From Juglans regia (lineage: Eukaryota; Streptophyta; Magnoliopsida; Fagales; Juglandaceae): a DNA stretch of 64,000 nucleotides. A model generated the notes under the pieces. That model had not been told where the DNA came from and searched no databases. It saw only the letters and a program-made list of their open reading frames with translations. The stretch lies in NCBI RefSeq assembly GCF_001411555.2, contig NC_049904.1:21775370-21839369 (forward strand). The letters are read 5' to 3'. A program made the position numbers and the translations under genes. Position 1 is the first letter of the stretch; each line of letters opens with the position of its first letter. Shown in pieces: positions 1 to 10,895 of the stretch.

Positions 1-1
1 G

Positions 2-1135
2 CCTTACCACCGCCATGAGTCTCGCCTCGAGGTGATTCAAAAGCACAAGCGACACTTCCTCCGCCTTTTGCTTTCCAGGGCTAATAAACGAAAGGTGGAT
101 TTGATGGAAATCGTCCGCCCACTTGAAGCAGAAGCCAAAGATTATTACTCAGAAAAGATTAGATTCAATCGCAGCGAGGAGAAAAACCCGTTCCTCGAAA
201 TGATGATTCTTGATGGTTGTTTCATATTAGAATTGTTTCGAATGCTTGACAAACCGAGACTGCCGGAGTCTAATGATCCTCTGACCCCCGTCGCATGGGC
301 AGTACCACATTTCTATGGGGATCTTCTTCTTCTCGAGAATCAAATCCCCTTTTTTGTTCTGGAAAAGTTATTTGAAACTTCCAGAAAACCTCATGAGAAA
401 GATTCTTTGTCCATGCTCGCTTTGAGATTCTTCAATAAGGTAATGCAAAGACCCAAGGAGAAATTCAGTAAGACAAGCAAAAAGCTTAGTGATGACATTT
501 TGCATCTGCTGGACTTGGTTCGGAAAAGTTTTATTACTCCCGATCTAGATGAGCCACCAAAGAATGAGGGAAAATCAGGAACCCCTGTGATTTACTGCAT
601 CTCGATGCTCCTCAAAGCTGGGATTAAGATCAAGTTGCGTGAGGCGGATAGCTTCTTGGCTGTAGAATTCAAGAAGGGTGTGATTGAGATGCCCAAAATA
701 ACCCTTGATTATTTCATGCAGTCTTTCTTGGTGAACTGCCGGGCATTCGAGCATTTGTGCAACAGAAGGTCCAAGCACATCACAGTTTACGCTTATTTCT
801 TGGACTGCCTTGTAAACACAGCCAAGGATGTCGAGTACCTTTACGAACGCAAAATCATTGACAGTTATCTCGGGAAGAATGGAGAGGCCGTGCTGTTCAT
901 CAACAAATTGGGCAAGGAGAAGGAGGTTGAAACCGATCAGTTTTATTTGTCCAACATTTTCAATAACGTGAACGGTCATTATAAGAACACGTGCAACGTG
1001 CAACTGACGGGGTTCAAGCATAGGTACTTTAATACGCCATGGTCATGCATTTCGGCATCGGCTGCCTTTGTGCTTTTAGTTTTAACCTTTTTGCAGACCT
1101 ACTACACCATCTACGCTTATGTGCATCCTAAATAA
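2..1135 (+). CDS. DUF247 (UPF0481) family protein, 5' partial
   Basis: Plant-specific DUF247 protein of unknown biochemical role, predicted to be membrane anchored at its C terminus. The frame is already open at base 2 (PYHRHESRLEVIQKHKR), which matches the family's N-terminal PYH...L..ME.HK block, so the true start lies upstream of the window; the GTG at base 32 is not a start. Visible family marks are MILDGCFILELF near residue 65, LLLLENQIPFFVLEKLF near residue 107 and a single C-terminal membrane segment (CISASAAFVLLVLTFLQTYY) before a short tail ending at TAA. About 377 residues are present, against roughly 400-550 in the family. There is no frameshift and no internal stop, so it looks functional. 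Its immediate neighbour downstream is transposon DNA, beginning at 1391. Function beyond the family name is not claimed. Confidence 0.93.
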   Translation, partial: PYHRHESRLEVIQKHKRHFLRLLLSRANKRKVDLMEIVRPLEAEAKDYYSEKIRFNRSEEKNPFLEMMILDGCFILELFRMLDKPRLPESNDPLTPVAWAVPHFYGDLLLLENQIPFFVLEKLFETSRKPHEKDSLSMLALRFFNKVMQRPKEKFSKTSKKLSDDILHLLDLVRKSFITPDLDEPPKNEGKSGTPVIYCISMLLKAGIKIKLREADSFLAVEFKKGVIEMPKITLDYFMQSFLVNCRAFEHLCNRRSKHITVYAYFLDCLVNTAKDVEYLYERKIIDSYLGKNGEAVLFINKLGKEKEVETDQFYLSNIFNNVNGHYKNTCNVQLTGFKHRYFNTPWSCISASAAFVLLVLTFLQTYYTIYAYVHPK

Positions 1136-1390
1136 TGAGCCTTCTCCTACTCGATCCCTCTGTTACGTGCATGTCTTCCATGATCACCAGCTACGAAGGT
1201 GTTGAGTTGGTAAGCTAGCTGCTCAAGTTGTACATGTGCTAGATTAATTTAAGGATTGTGTTGTCTCTTTCACGGCCTGGCCACTCGTAACCAGAGTATA
1301 ATCAGTGGTTAAGTTTTTGTTTTCGATTGATTGATCTTTATTTGTAAGCCTTAAATATAAGCTACTGGTGACAGTTTACTGTTGAACTGT
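1136..1390 (+). other. 3' flank/UTR of the DUF247 gene
   Basis: AT-rich sequence between the DUF247 stop codon and the first CACTA terminus. No ORF and no clear polyadenylation signal that I would assert. It probably holds the 3' UTR. Confidence 0.4.
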
Positions 1391-1431
1391 CACTAAAAAT
1401 ATTTTTAGAGATGGTTGGAGGTGTTCTGTTT

Positions 1432-1905
1432 AGTGTAACGTTCGAACGTTTCCTTTTTTGTGACGGTTGAGATCTATCATAGAAAGTAATGTTCGGACGT
1501 CGAATCTAACGTTCGAACGTCAACCCGACCAATTGGCATTCGAATGATAGAAGTTGACGTACATTGATTATAGTTCGAACGTATCATATTTACGTTCGGA
1601 CGTTAACTCCAATCAACGTTTGAATTTACATTCAAACATTAACGGACCAACGCTCGAACGTAATGGTTATAACGTTCAGACATTAGTTCAAATGTTAACG
1701 AAGAAGAGTTCGAATGCACGTGGTATGTTCGGAGGTTTGTTCGAACGTTAATCGTTTAAACATTCGGACTTTTTGTTCGTTTCAGGGTGAGTATGTAAGA
1801 AAGTTGACAAGTACGTTCCAACATTATGTTATAATTTTGTGTAATTACGTTCGAACATCTATTCGAATGTGAACCAATGTTTGAACGTTTTTTATTTACA
1901 TTCGA
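1432..1905. repeat. CACTA subterminal palindromic repeat cluster
   Basis: At least a dozen copies of the self-complementary motif ACGTTCGAACGT and one- or two-base variants occur on both strands. Examples are a perfect AACGTTCGAACGTT at 1438-1451 and another copy at 1508-1520. Dense subterminal repeats are the binding sites of CACTA-encoded proteins in characterised elements (En/Spm TnpA); that function is inferred here from position only. Confidence 0.75.
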
Positions 1906-2211
1906 ATGTACAGATCAGAAATACTAATTTCATAAAATTAAAAAACATAACAATTGTATCATATTACACACTATCATTTAACAACTAACAATGTCTTATA
2001 AAGTTTTAAAATTAGATACTAAACTTATATACACTGATAAAATTGATAAAATTCATTTCTTCTTATTTCCTTGCCCATCGCAATTCTGTTGCAATGACAT
2101 AACACGCTCCATTTGCACCATCATCTCCCGCTGCACTTGCTCTTGGACTTTACTGTATATTTTTTCCTCTTGGTCTCTTTATTGGTCATGCAAACGTGTC
2201 ACTAAATGATA

Positions 2212-3720
2212 CTATCGCTCTAAAGGGGACTCTAACTCTTGTTGTCTCGACCTCATATACTCATTCTCGCACTGCACAGCTTCTAAATCTTTGGTAAGAT
2301 TATTAACTTGTGAAGTCAACGAGGTTGAGGAGGATGAACCAGAATGCTTGAAAGATCGTCCCAAACCTCTTGGCATACTAGACTTGGGCCCGAGCACTTG
2401 TGTCAATATGTCTATGTCACTCGGAGAGGATTCCCTAGAAGCTGACTGCATCTCCATCATTTTTTCCTGCAATTTGAAAGAAAACACGCAATAAGTAACG
2501 TATTAAGAGAAATACAAATAAAAATAAATTATTCACATGTTGCATAATTTATTTAAAAAAATTAGCACCGGTTATATAATTATTTGCAGCGGCAGGATCC
2601 ATCCACTCACTATGCTCATTAGTGTGAGCAGCAACATAAACATGAATGAGGGAAAAGCTTTCAGGATCATCACGTTTCTAACAAAGCGACGTTAGCAATT
2701 TTAAAAAGATAATGTTAGTACTTAAATAAAAGAATATCAAAAAAATAAATGAATTCTAGAATTTATTAATTACCATTTTATCAGCAAGATGGTGGAATGA
2801 CCTTGAACCGACATGATGGTGGACAGTTAGGGCGAATCTATTATGTGCATTCATAGAACTTAAGTGCTACAAAATTAATTAAGAATGTTAATTGTAATAT
2901 ATATACATAGAATATATTGCTCAAATATAAATGTAAATAATTAAAGGATATAAATCTAGAATACCTGATAATCTGGAGTTGCGAAAAGATCACAACACTT
3001 TCTCCAATCTTCTAACTTCATCTGCTGGAAAGGAGAATGTGCAGCCTCTTCCAACGTCTCAAACTTCTTGAAGTAGTCATGACATCATCTCTTGTGACGT
3101 CAGAATAGTGTAGCCATCAACTCATTCATAGTTCTCAAATCCTCACAACGGCCAAAGTCGAGGTCGAATTCATCCTAATAAGTGAATTATGTCAAAAATA
3201 TGATATACTAATCGAGGTGAAAAAAATGTACTCTCAAAGTAAACTCACCAGCACACGACTCTGAATGTGCTCATTAATCTCATTCGAAACATCTCGCTAT
3301 AATAGCACATAAAATGAAGCATAAGCTCGAACTACTATGCCAATATAGAAGAAAAACGTTGTTGCACTATCATTCACTCCTCTAGTAGAATTATCAGGAA
3401 TGGTGATCTTGAGTTTTCTATACCTTCTATTTTTCTCAAGAGAAATGTCATGTGTATAGCCACGACCGCGATGAGCAGATGCATCAACTAATAGATAATA
3501 GTAGAATTATAGTTATATAGCTATTGAGACAAAAGTATTAATATATAATTAATTATCAACGACATTTTCTTACTGGTAGGTGTCGACTGACTGTCGTTCT
3601 CTTGCGTGTTAACTTGATCTTCAGAAGCGAATTCCACGGGTGGGGAGTCCTCAACTGGTTCGAGACTTGGACTTGGTGGAGGTGATACATTTCTTCGTCA
3701 TCATTTTGGCAACATCCTTG
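2212..3720 (-). pseudogene. Ptta/En-Spm plant transposase (PF03004-like), CACTA element 1
   Basis: Degenerate multi-exon gene read on the minus strand. Going 5' to 3' there is a Pro/Ser-rich N-terminal part (3690-3575), a block ending near RGRGYTHDISLEKNRR and KLKITIP (about 3480-3250), LEDWRKCCDLFATPDYQ (about 3040-2965), HHHVGSRSFHHLADKM (about 2820-2775), DDPESFSLIHVYVAAHT (about 2680-2620) and a C-terminal coiled-coil piece (2487-2212) starting near ILTQVLGPKSS. These match, in order, the Ptta/En-Spm transposase-associated family. Stops at 3099-3101 (TGA where the family has Trp) and 3084-3086 (TGA, probably an old Arg codon) break the central exon. The role in transposition is known only from CACTA relatives. 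Confidence 0.75.
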
Positions 3721-3829
3721 AGGCATCATTAATATATAAAGAAAATTAATTAGAAAAAATTATGAAGAGTATAATATTCTATAGTCACCTATATGAATAA
3801 AATATTTAGTACTTTTATTGTTCATTTTT

Positions 3830-4095
3830 AGATGTATTTTCTATGCTTGTTTCTGAATCTCCCTCAATAACATCTTCGTCATCATCATCAACCTCTTCTT
3901 CATCCTCCTTATCCACTTCCTCCTTGGATTCTTCTTCTTCTTCCTCACTTACTTGAATTGAATGATCATTTAATATGGATGGGTCGAGAAGGACGGGTGG
4001 AACACATCTCTACACAAGGGGAGCAACTCGAGTGCACCGAGGTCAACAAACAAGTTAATACCCTCTCCATCTTCTTGGTAGGCCTCTACAATCTG
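3830..4095 (-). pseudogene. C-terminal tail of a CACTA tnp2 transposase, truncated
   Basis: Minus-strand reading gives QIVEAYQEDGEGINLFVDL then GALELLPL, followed by a long Glu/Asp-rich tail. This is the usual end of tnp2/DUF4216 CACTA proteins and resembles the acidic tail of the second CACTA copy at 17080-17394. The upstream part of the protein should lie beyond 4095 but is replaced by the LTR at 4096-7443. It is a remnant, not a gene. Confidence 0.6.
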
Positions 4096-7000
4096 TGTAA
4101 CACCTGGACCCAAATTAGTATGGTTGGACTTTAGATTTTTTTATTCATTTATTTATTGGAGCTTGATTTTTTTTTATTTCTTTTATTCTCCCCGCATGTT
4201 TAATTAGTTATTTTTGTTTTTGTTTGTTTCTGCTCATTTCCCTTTTTTTTTTGTTTTTTTTTTCTTTACTCTCGTAGTGTTCTCTCGCCCACTCCATGCA
4301 CACTCACTTCACGTCCGCGCGCACGTCCCTCTCTCGGCTCTCTAGGGTTTTCTTTTCTTGTTTCTCCACTTATATATTTATATTTGTACGTTTTCGAAGG
4401 ATGCTTCCGCCGCTGCCCTCCTACACGAAACCTCAACCCAGTATATATTTTTTTTTCTTCTCCTCTTGGCAAACAGCGCTCGCCCTCTAGCTAGTTCACC
4501 ACCCTGCAGCGCCCAACCTTTGTTTCACGCACACGGAACGACAACCACACAAAGTCCACCACTCAAGCCGGGCGCCACCACCCTCTCCGTGTAAACACCA
4601 TCTCGGTTGTACCTCCGAAAAACAGAGCACCAGCCCAGGCAGCGAGTCGCCACTCCCTGGACCCAGTCCACGCAGAACCTCAGCCACGAAGCCACCCCCC
4701 AACGCCTCCATTACCAGCCCAAATATAGCCACGAAGCCACCTCCCATCGCCTCCATTACCAGCCCGAAAATCCTCTGTTTGAACTGTCCAAAACAGAGCA
4801 ACCTACAGCCGCTACAATCCCCCCCCCCACCGAGAGCTTCACCGCGCTGTGCCTCCATAGAAACTACCGGCGAGGACTTTCCCCCACCCCTGTCTGCCGC
4901 ACGCTACCTCTGTTTCCCCGGTAAGCTCACGCCATTTCTTGTTGGTGTCTCCATTCTCTCGGTCTCTCCCTCTTTCTCTCACCGTCTCTCTCTCTCTCGG
5001 TTTCAGCTCTCTCTCTCTCTCTCTTCCAGTGCACCGCCGCAGTACCCACCACCACTAGCGCACCCGCCCAGCTCCGTCGCAGCTCCACTTCTCTCGGTAG
5101 GTCCTCCGTTACTCTTCAACCGCACGGCGTTGTCACGTTGCTTGTGTGTTGTGTTGTTGTTCTGTAAACATTCCATAGTTTAGGAAATATTTTGTCAAAT
5201 AATTTCATTTTTACCCTTTGTGGGATGTATAAGATATTGTATTGAGTTTATATAGTATTTTTTTTTTTAAATTATACTATGTGCAACGATTATTTTATTG
5301 ATTGTGGATTGATTGTTCTGTATAGCTGGCTTGCGGGTCTCTAGTTACTAGTATTGCTGCTGAGCCTTGCATCGGAAGTACTAGACTTGGTAAAATCTCT
5401 TCTCCCACCATCCGATTTCAGTCTCATTTTTATCTTACCCTCTATTTAATTTTTGCACACATCTCCTCTCCGTTTGAACTCGTACTGTACACTTTCAGAC
5501 CACTCAATTTTTTTTCCCTTTGCGTAGAAACACTTTTCTCTTTTACTAGAGATCTCTATGAAGTTTGGGCGTAGACTTCAGTAGGTTGCACCCATTCGAA
5601 GTGGTTCGAAGTTTTGTGACTCTTTTAGATAAGCTTTTCCCGAAGCTTTTAGTAGTTTTGAATTTTATGGTTGGATTGTGAAATGTTGTAGTTTTACTAA
5701 TATGATTGTGGCGTTGATCAGAATTTGCACTACTGCAGTAAACTTTTGGCAACTTGTTACCTATGTAAATTTATGTTGTTTTGGTATTTCATCTGTTGGA
5801 TTGTGGTAGATTGTGATGAAAGTCTTGAAGTTGAGGAGTATGATTGTTTTGGATGGCTTTGTGACACTGTTTTGAGCTAGTAATTGGGATTGTTTAGTGT
5901 AAATTTTTGGGTTATTTTTAGGCTGGTCTGGTTGGGTTAAGTGGTTGTCCACCTTGGTGGTACTAGAGTGAAAATATTGATGGTTTGAAATGGGCTGTCC
6001 GGATTTACCTTGTGGAAAATTTTAGACTAAAAGGGGCTGATTTAAGTTTTATTAATTGAGCTTAGTGGTTTTGGATTATTAATTATGTGGTATACAATTA
6101 TTGTTTTAGGTTGTGATACAGTTAGAGGACAGATCCAACGCATATTTTGTACATGGAAGTCAGGTAAGCGGGGTTCATATACTAGATTTGCATAAAAGAA
6201 ATGAAATGAGGTTGACTTTAAAAATATGCATGTTTATTTTTTTAAAGAAATCTAAAAACGATCTCAGATGTTTGTTCTGCATATGCATAAATTCTATAAG
6301 AGAAAGTATTTTCTATCATGACTGGTGTAGACATGAGCTAATTTGTACATTCTGTTTTGATCATGCAAAAAGAGCGAATATGAAAATCTAAAAGTTTTTT
6401 ATGTGAATAAATGATGATGTTTCGATTCTATTATTTCGAACATGTAAAATTATCTGAAGCTATTCAGTATTTTGTTTTGATATGATGTGTCATCTGAAAA
6501 CCTTGGCATGAAGTTCTGATTCTGTATATGAATGTGATCTGATTCCGATGATGTTCCGTTCTATTTCTATTAAGGCTCAGCCACGAGTATAATGGTGGTT
6601 TATAACCCTACCACGGGGGTGAAACATGGAATATGACCCAACCACGGATATAATGGTGGTTTATAACCCTACCACGGGGGTGAAACATGGTATACAGCCC
6701 AGCCACGGGTATAATGGTGGTTTATAACCATACCACGGAGGTTAAACATGGTATTTGTCCCGACGTAATGTTAAGAGATGATATGATTATAATGTTTCAG
6801 TTTAGATATGCCAATAGATTTTTCTTTTTCGAAATAAGTTTGTCGTTTTGAAAATTTCGCTCTAGTGTTTTTGTACCAAGTTTTGTTTATGCATTTCGAA
6901 AGTAAATATGTTGTTTTTGCATTCTGAAAGTAAATATTTTGTTTGCATATCGCACGTTATAAATGCTCATGTTTACATGCTAATATATGCTCTCTGCTTG

Positions 7001-7443
7001 TTGAGTTGTTGATAACTCACCCCTTAATCTTCATAATATTTTCACATGACATTGACGGTTCAGCTAAGGATCAGTACTAGAGTTTGTGGACAAGACTAGC
7101 TGTGAATAGTTATTGGGTATCTCCCGATGTTAGTACTGCTGTTGGATGGTATTTATTTATTAATCTGGTTTCAATAGATTTAGACGGTTTATAGAGACTT
7201 ATGTCAATTTTATTTATTCTAGTTGTTATTTGAGACTTGGAGAAAAGTGGATATTTTTATTTGGGTTGTTGGATTGAGGATTTGACATGTGAGTATGTAT
7301 AGTTTATTAAATTGTAGTATTTATGTTTGATTTGAAGTTTTAGAAGTATTTATTCTTAGATTTGGAAATACATTAGTATTATTGGAGTTGTTTATCAGGT
7401 TATATGAGTTAACTCTCCAGACCCTCGGGGTCGGGGCATTACA
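4096..7443 (+). mobile_element. Long gypsy-type LTR (solo or chimeric)
   Basis: Begins TGTAACACCTGGACC and ends GGGTCGGGGCATTACA, so it has the TG...CA ends of plant Ty3/gypsy LTRs. Length is 3348 bp. It shares blocks with the LTR at 29297-31913, for example GGTAAGCGGGGTTC near 6163 and GAGTTGTTGATAACTCACCC near 7003. The flanking pentamers, ATCTG on the left and ATTTT on the right, do not match. Left flank is CACTA DNA and right flank is the duplicated intergenic block, which suggests recombination or deletion rather than a simple solo LTR. No coding sequence was found inside it; CT-rich stretches lie at 4974-5022. Confidence 0.75.
6575..6755 (+). repeat. Three ~60-bp tandem repeats inside the LTR
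   Basis: Three consecutive units contain CCACGGGTATAATGGTGG, TTTATAACCCTACCACGG and GGGGGTGAAACATGG, with a few substitutions. A single diverged unit of the same motif is present in the related LTR near 31270 and again near 35295. Confidence 0.85.
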
Positions 7444-7451
7444 ATTTTTCA

Positions 7452-8150
7452 TATTTTTATTATAAAGTTGATCTAAATGTATCACATTAAATTACGTTAA
7501 TTTGTCAGTTTATTTTTATGAAATGTTTTTATACTTATTTTTACCTGCAGCACTTATTTCTTGTTTTTTTTTTTCTAGTCATTAACAATGGATGATTTTA
7601 CATTTTTGACTTTTTATTTTTTTATTTTTGAAAATCAATGATGACAGAATATTGCTCAATGGCTCGGCCTCTTACCAACTAAAATGGTAATTGTAAAAAC
7701 GTGAGAATCATCAAGAGTTAAAAATCTACATCATCTTATAATTTTTTTTTTGATTATTTTTATTTGAACTTGTGGTATTCGTTATAAGTAAAAGAAATTG
7801 ATGATCTCTGACGTAAATGGAAGGAGCCGATCTATTGGTGGATAATCAATTTTGGTGGATGTATTTAATTAATATAACAGATATCTGTAGGATCTACAGA
7901 TATCCATCGATGGAAGTGATCCAGTTAAAACCTGTGAGCATGCGTTATAATATTTGTAGGATCTACAGCTTTGGCAAGTTGCAAAAATGGCATCAAAATC
8001 ATGCTTGATGATGTAATTAAGCTTGAAAATATGTGGGCTAGAAAGCATCTGGCATCTCTTTGAAGATCAGAAGAGAATCCTTAAGATGCTACTTACATTA
8101 ATCTTTCTTCCTTTTTTCCTAATCTGGTTAGAATCGTTTCACTAAAGTCC
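7452..8150. repeat. Duplicated intergenic block, copy 1
   Basis: About 700 bp that aligns by eye with 58040-58701, from ATTTTTATT.TAAAG.T.GATCTAAAT through TTTCACTAAAGTCCACT. The two copies share a Ser/Tyr-free, non-coding look and long identical words such as AAAATGGCATCAAAATCATG. This copy has an extra ~40 bp around 7865-7905. No gene is visible. It is the empty-site version of the place where CACTA element 3 inserted in copy 2. Confidence 0.8.
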
Positions 8151-9394
8151 ACTTATTCATATATAACAACAAGAGAGAGATTAAAAAAAAAAAAAAAAAG
8201 CTCAGTGAAGAAATGGACATTATGAGCGCATCCACAGCTCAAGTACAAGCTCTCCTTCAAGCAAAGAATTACAAGCACATAACACAACACCCTCGAACTT
8301 GGAAGCTCTGTAACTGAAGTAATCTCTAGTACTACTACTCCTCCAAAGTGTCCACCACCAGGCAAAGGAAGGAGCTCCTCCCTTTCTCCCACCTTGTGTT
8401 GGTAAGGTTGTAAATGAACTAGTTTGTACGAATATTGTTTGCTCGATATTCGCCTATTAAAACCAAACCGAGTTTGACTTATGAAAAAAAAGGAGATCGA
8501 CTTGACTCAACTACTCAATTAATTAAGGTTGGCTCAACTCGAGTAAAATTCTTTGAGACTCAGTCATTTATGCCCTTCTCTACTGATCATTAGCTCATTA
8601 GATCAACTCGTCCCAGCCTTCTTTTTCTCCCATTTTTTCCATTCTTCCTTTTATATTAATGTCCAAATTAAGTTCATCTTTTTATTATATACTGTAAAAA
8701 ATAAATATATATCTCAAGACTAATAAAAACATAATAAGAATTAATACTACAAAATTAGGATAATGCTTTATTTAAAATAATAAAATTATGCACAATTAAG
8801 TTATTTTCAAAGATCGAAAGATCAAAACTCTAGTTTTTTACCATTTTCCTTAATTCACTGTACAATGAGTGTAGTAGCTTTTCTTCCTTGATGTGTTTAC
8901 GTTGTGCAACGCATGACTCCCCTCATAGAGGCCATACACACCCTTTTTATACATTACCCTTATGTCCCATATAAGTGGCAGACTCATATTCTTTTACTTT
9001 TACTTTTTTATTTATAAGAGACAGAGATAGAATTCAATTACTCTCTCATTTGGCTGGAAATTTGATCGCTCATGTATTTACGACCAATATAAATGACAGT
9101 ACAACTTTGGTCGTTAAATGTGATAACAGCGACGAATTTAAAGTTTTTCTCATTGACGATAAACCCTTAACTACGAGTTTTATATCATCACTAAAACATT
9201 ACCTTTTGTGAAGATAAATTGGATAGCAAAATGTCAATTATTAGACTATAATTGACAAAAAATTATAGCTTCACTAAAACTTATTAATTATGACAAAATG
9301 CAACTTGTTGGCAATACTCTACTGCAACAAAATTATTAGTGATGATTACAGTCATTGCTAGTTATATAATTGTCATTGCAATTACTTTCTCATT
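8151..9394. other. Intergenic, no gene seen
   Basis: AT-rich. Contains a poly-A tract near 8183-8199 and short open frames without family resemblance or codon-like composition. I see no RNA gene or recognisable element. Confidence 0.5.
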
Positions 9395-9419
9395 CACTAC
9401 AAGGGGAAATACTTTTACC

Positions 9420-10260
9420 AGCGATACATTTTAGTTGGTAAAACCCATAATTACGCCGCGTTACTCCTATCCCAGCGATTTATAAATCGCTGCATTTTCA
9501 CCGATATTAAAGCCCCACTTTAGATCTACTCCAACGAAAGTCAAAATTCGCCGGCATTGAATTTTTTTCCCGACGAATCGCATTTGCCGCCTATAGCTCA
9601 TTTAATCGCCGCAATTTGAAGATACGATGTTGCTATTAATCGTTGGGAAAGAATAATTCCAGCGATCTCTATCTGTCGCTAAAAGTGGGAATATCGCCGG
9701 TAATATGCTTTAGCCGCGATTTTTATAAATCGCCGCTAAAGAATTAACAGTTTTGAAATACCAGTTGTAGCGATATAAGTTCGCCGCGAATTAGCCTTTC
9801 CCTTTCGAGATCATTTTGCGGCGATTTCTAACTCGATGGTATTGATTTTTATGCAGTGACATTAAAATCACTGCAATTGAGCTGTTTGTTTGGGAAACCC
9901 TTTCTCCGTGCTGCTAAAATCGCTGGGAAAACTAAAATTATGGCGATTCTAAAATCGCCGTTAATTAGCATTTCGTTAGAAACTTATTTGGCGGCGATGT
10001 AGCATCGATTTTCACATCGCTGCAACTGATTTGTTCCTTAAGCGAACTCAGTTCCAGCGATCATAAAGTCTCCGTAAGAGATCGTTTCCTTTCGTAAATT
10101 AACTAGCGGCGAGAAATAAATCGCTGGTATTGACATTTTAGCATCGATTTTCACATCGTTGGTAGTGGCCCCTTATGTTTCCTTAACTAATTTACCGGCA
10201 AAAAATTTCCCCACTAAAGACCTTAAAATCGTTAGGAAAACTGAATTCAGGTAAAACTAT
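9420..10260. repeat. CACTA subterminal repeats (AATCGCCG/GCGATTT type)
   Basis: Dozens of short words GCGATTT, AATCGCC and AATCGCTG occur on both strands, often as paired half-sites such as GCGATTTATAAATCGCTGC (about 9475) and GCGATTTTTATAAATCGCC (about 9716). The motif differs completely from the ACGTTCGAACGT motif of CACTA elements 1 and 3, so this is a different CACTA family. Confidence 0.75.
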
Positions 10261-10559
10261 TTGAGCCCATGTTCTTACTGGGCCTGGTTTTTGGTTGTTC
10301 CTAAATGAAATATTCAACCAACTTCTGCTGTACTCGTTCAAGTTGAACATCGAAAACACATTAAGCAAATAAATGTAAACTCAACCAAACTCATATGTAT
10401 TTATACACTGGGGTGGTGTTTTATATTCTCATATCAAGTACAAACTGAGCTACATCTGGAATAATAAATAACCATGACGGTCATAACAAATTGTTTAACT
10501 CTACTATCCACTGAAATTACCACTACCAAGTTCCACAACTCTATTTAAGTGGGACCGTT

Positions 10560-10685
10560 CATCGGCATTAGCACCCAACAATCCAACATATTGTCTTCGA
10601 CTTGGTACAGGTAGCAAACGTCGAAAATATATATTGCGCGTGACTTCTCATATTCTTCATCCGTGTATTTGACGATATCAACAAA
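10560..10685 (-). pseudogene. Possible captured exon with SWC4/DMAP1-like motif
   Basis: Minus strand, directly after a plausible splice acceptor (TTGTGCAG), reads FVDIVKYTDEEYEK (10685 to 10644). This resembles a motif I recall from the SWC4/DMAP1 subunit of SWR1/NuA4 chromatin complexes. The family continues with a conserved block (WTKEETDQLF) that is not seen here; the sequence turns into unrelated residues. At 14 residues this could be chance, though it lies in the same cargo zone as the BRCC36 exons and on the same strand. Confidence 0.3.
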
Positions 10686-10895
10686 CTGCACAACATTAAG
10701 GAAAACAAAAAAAATTAGTTATGATATTAATCAAGATAGTTTTGATGACATTATGACTAGAAGAAAAACTAATGAAATTTGAGATTGAAAACTATATTTG
10801 TGAAATTTCCACTAAAATTTCCACAAAAATATATTTGTGAAACCCCAACAGCATATAACCCCATAAAGTGCTGCAATTGTGTTGAATTCTATTTA

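Larger units (their letters stand above)
1391..4095 (-). mobile_element. CACTA element 1 (truncated)
   Basis: The left boundary begins CACTAAAAATATTTTTAGAG at 1391, a typical En/Spm-type terminus. It is followed by subterminal palindromes (1432-1905), a minus-strand Ptta/En-Spm gene (2212-3720), then the acidic tail of a tnp2/DUF4216 gene (3830-4095). This order is the same as in the larger CACTA element at 9395-22606. The rest of tnp2 and the other terminus are missing: the element stops at the long LTR starting at 4096, and the DNA beyond that LTR is unrelated. Confidence 0.75.

Noticed and set aside
575..1021. 148-codon open frame on the minus strand
   Set aside because: It lies opposite the DUF247 coding region, has no family resemblance, and is the shadow of a well-supported gene.
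4266..5183. Several overlapping open frames rich in Ser, Pro and Leu
   Set aside because: They lie inside the long LTR in pyrimidine-rich DNA; the frames follow from the CT-rich composition and no domain is visible.
8153..8392. Small gene on either strand near the poly-A tract
   Set aside because: Short frames only (such as MDIMSASTAQVQALLQAKNY on the plus strand), without recognisable relatives or supporting signals.
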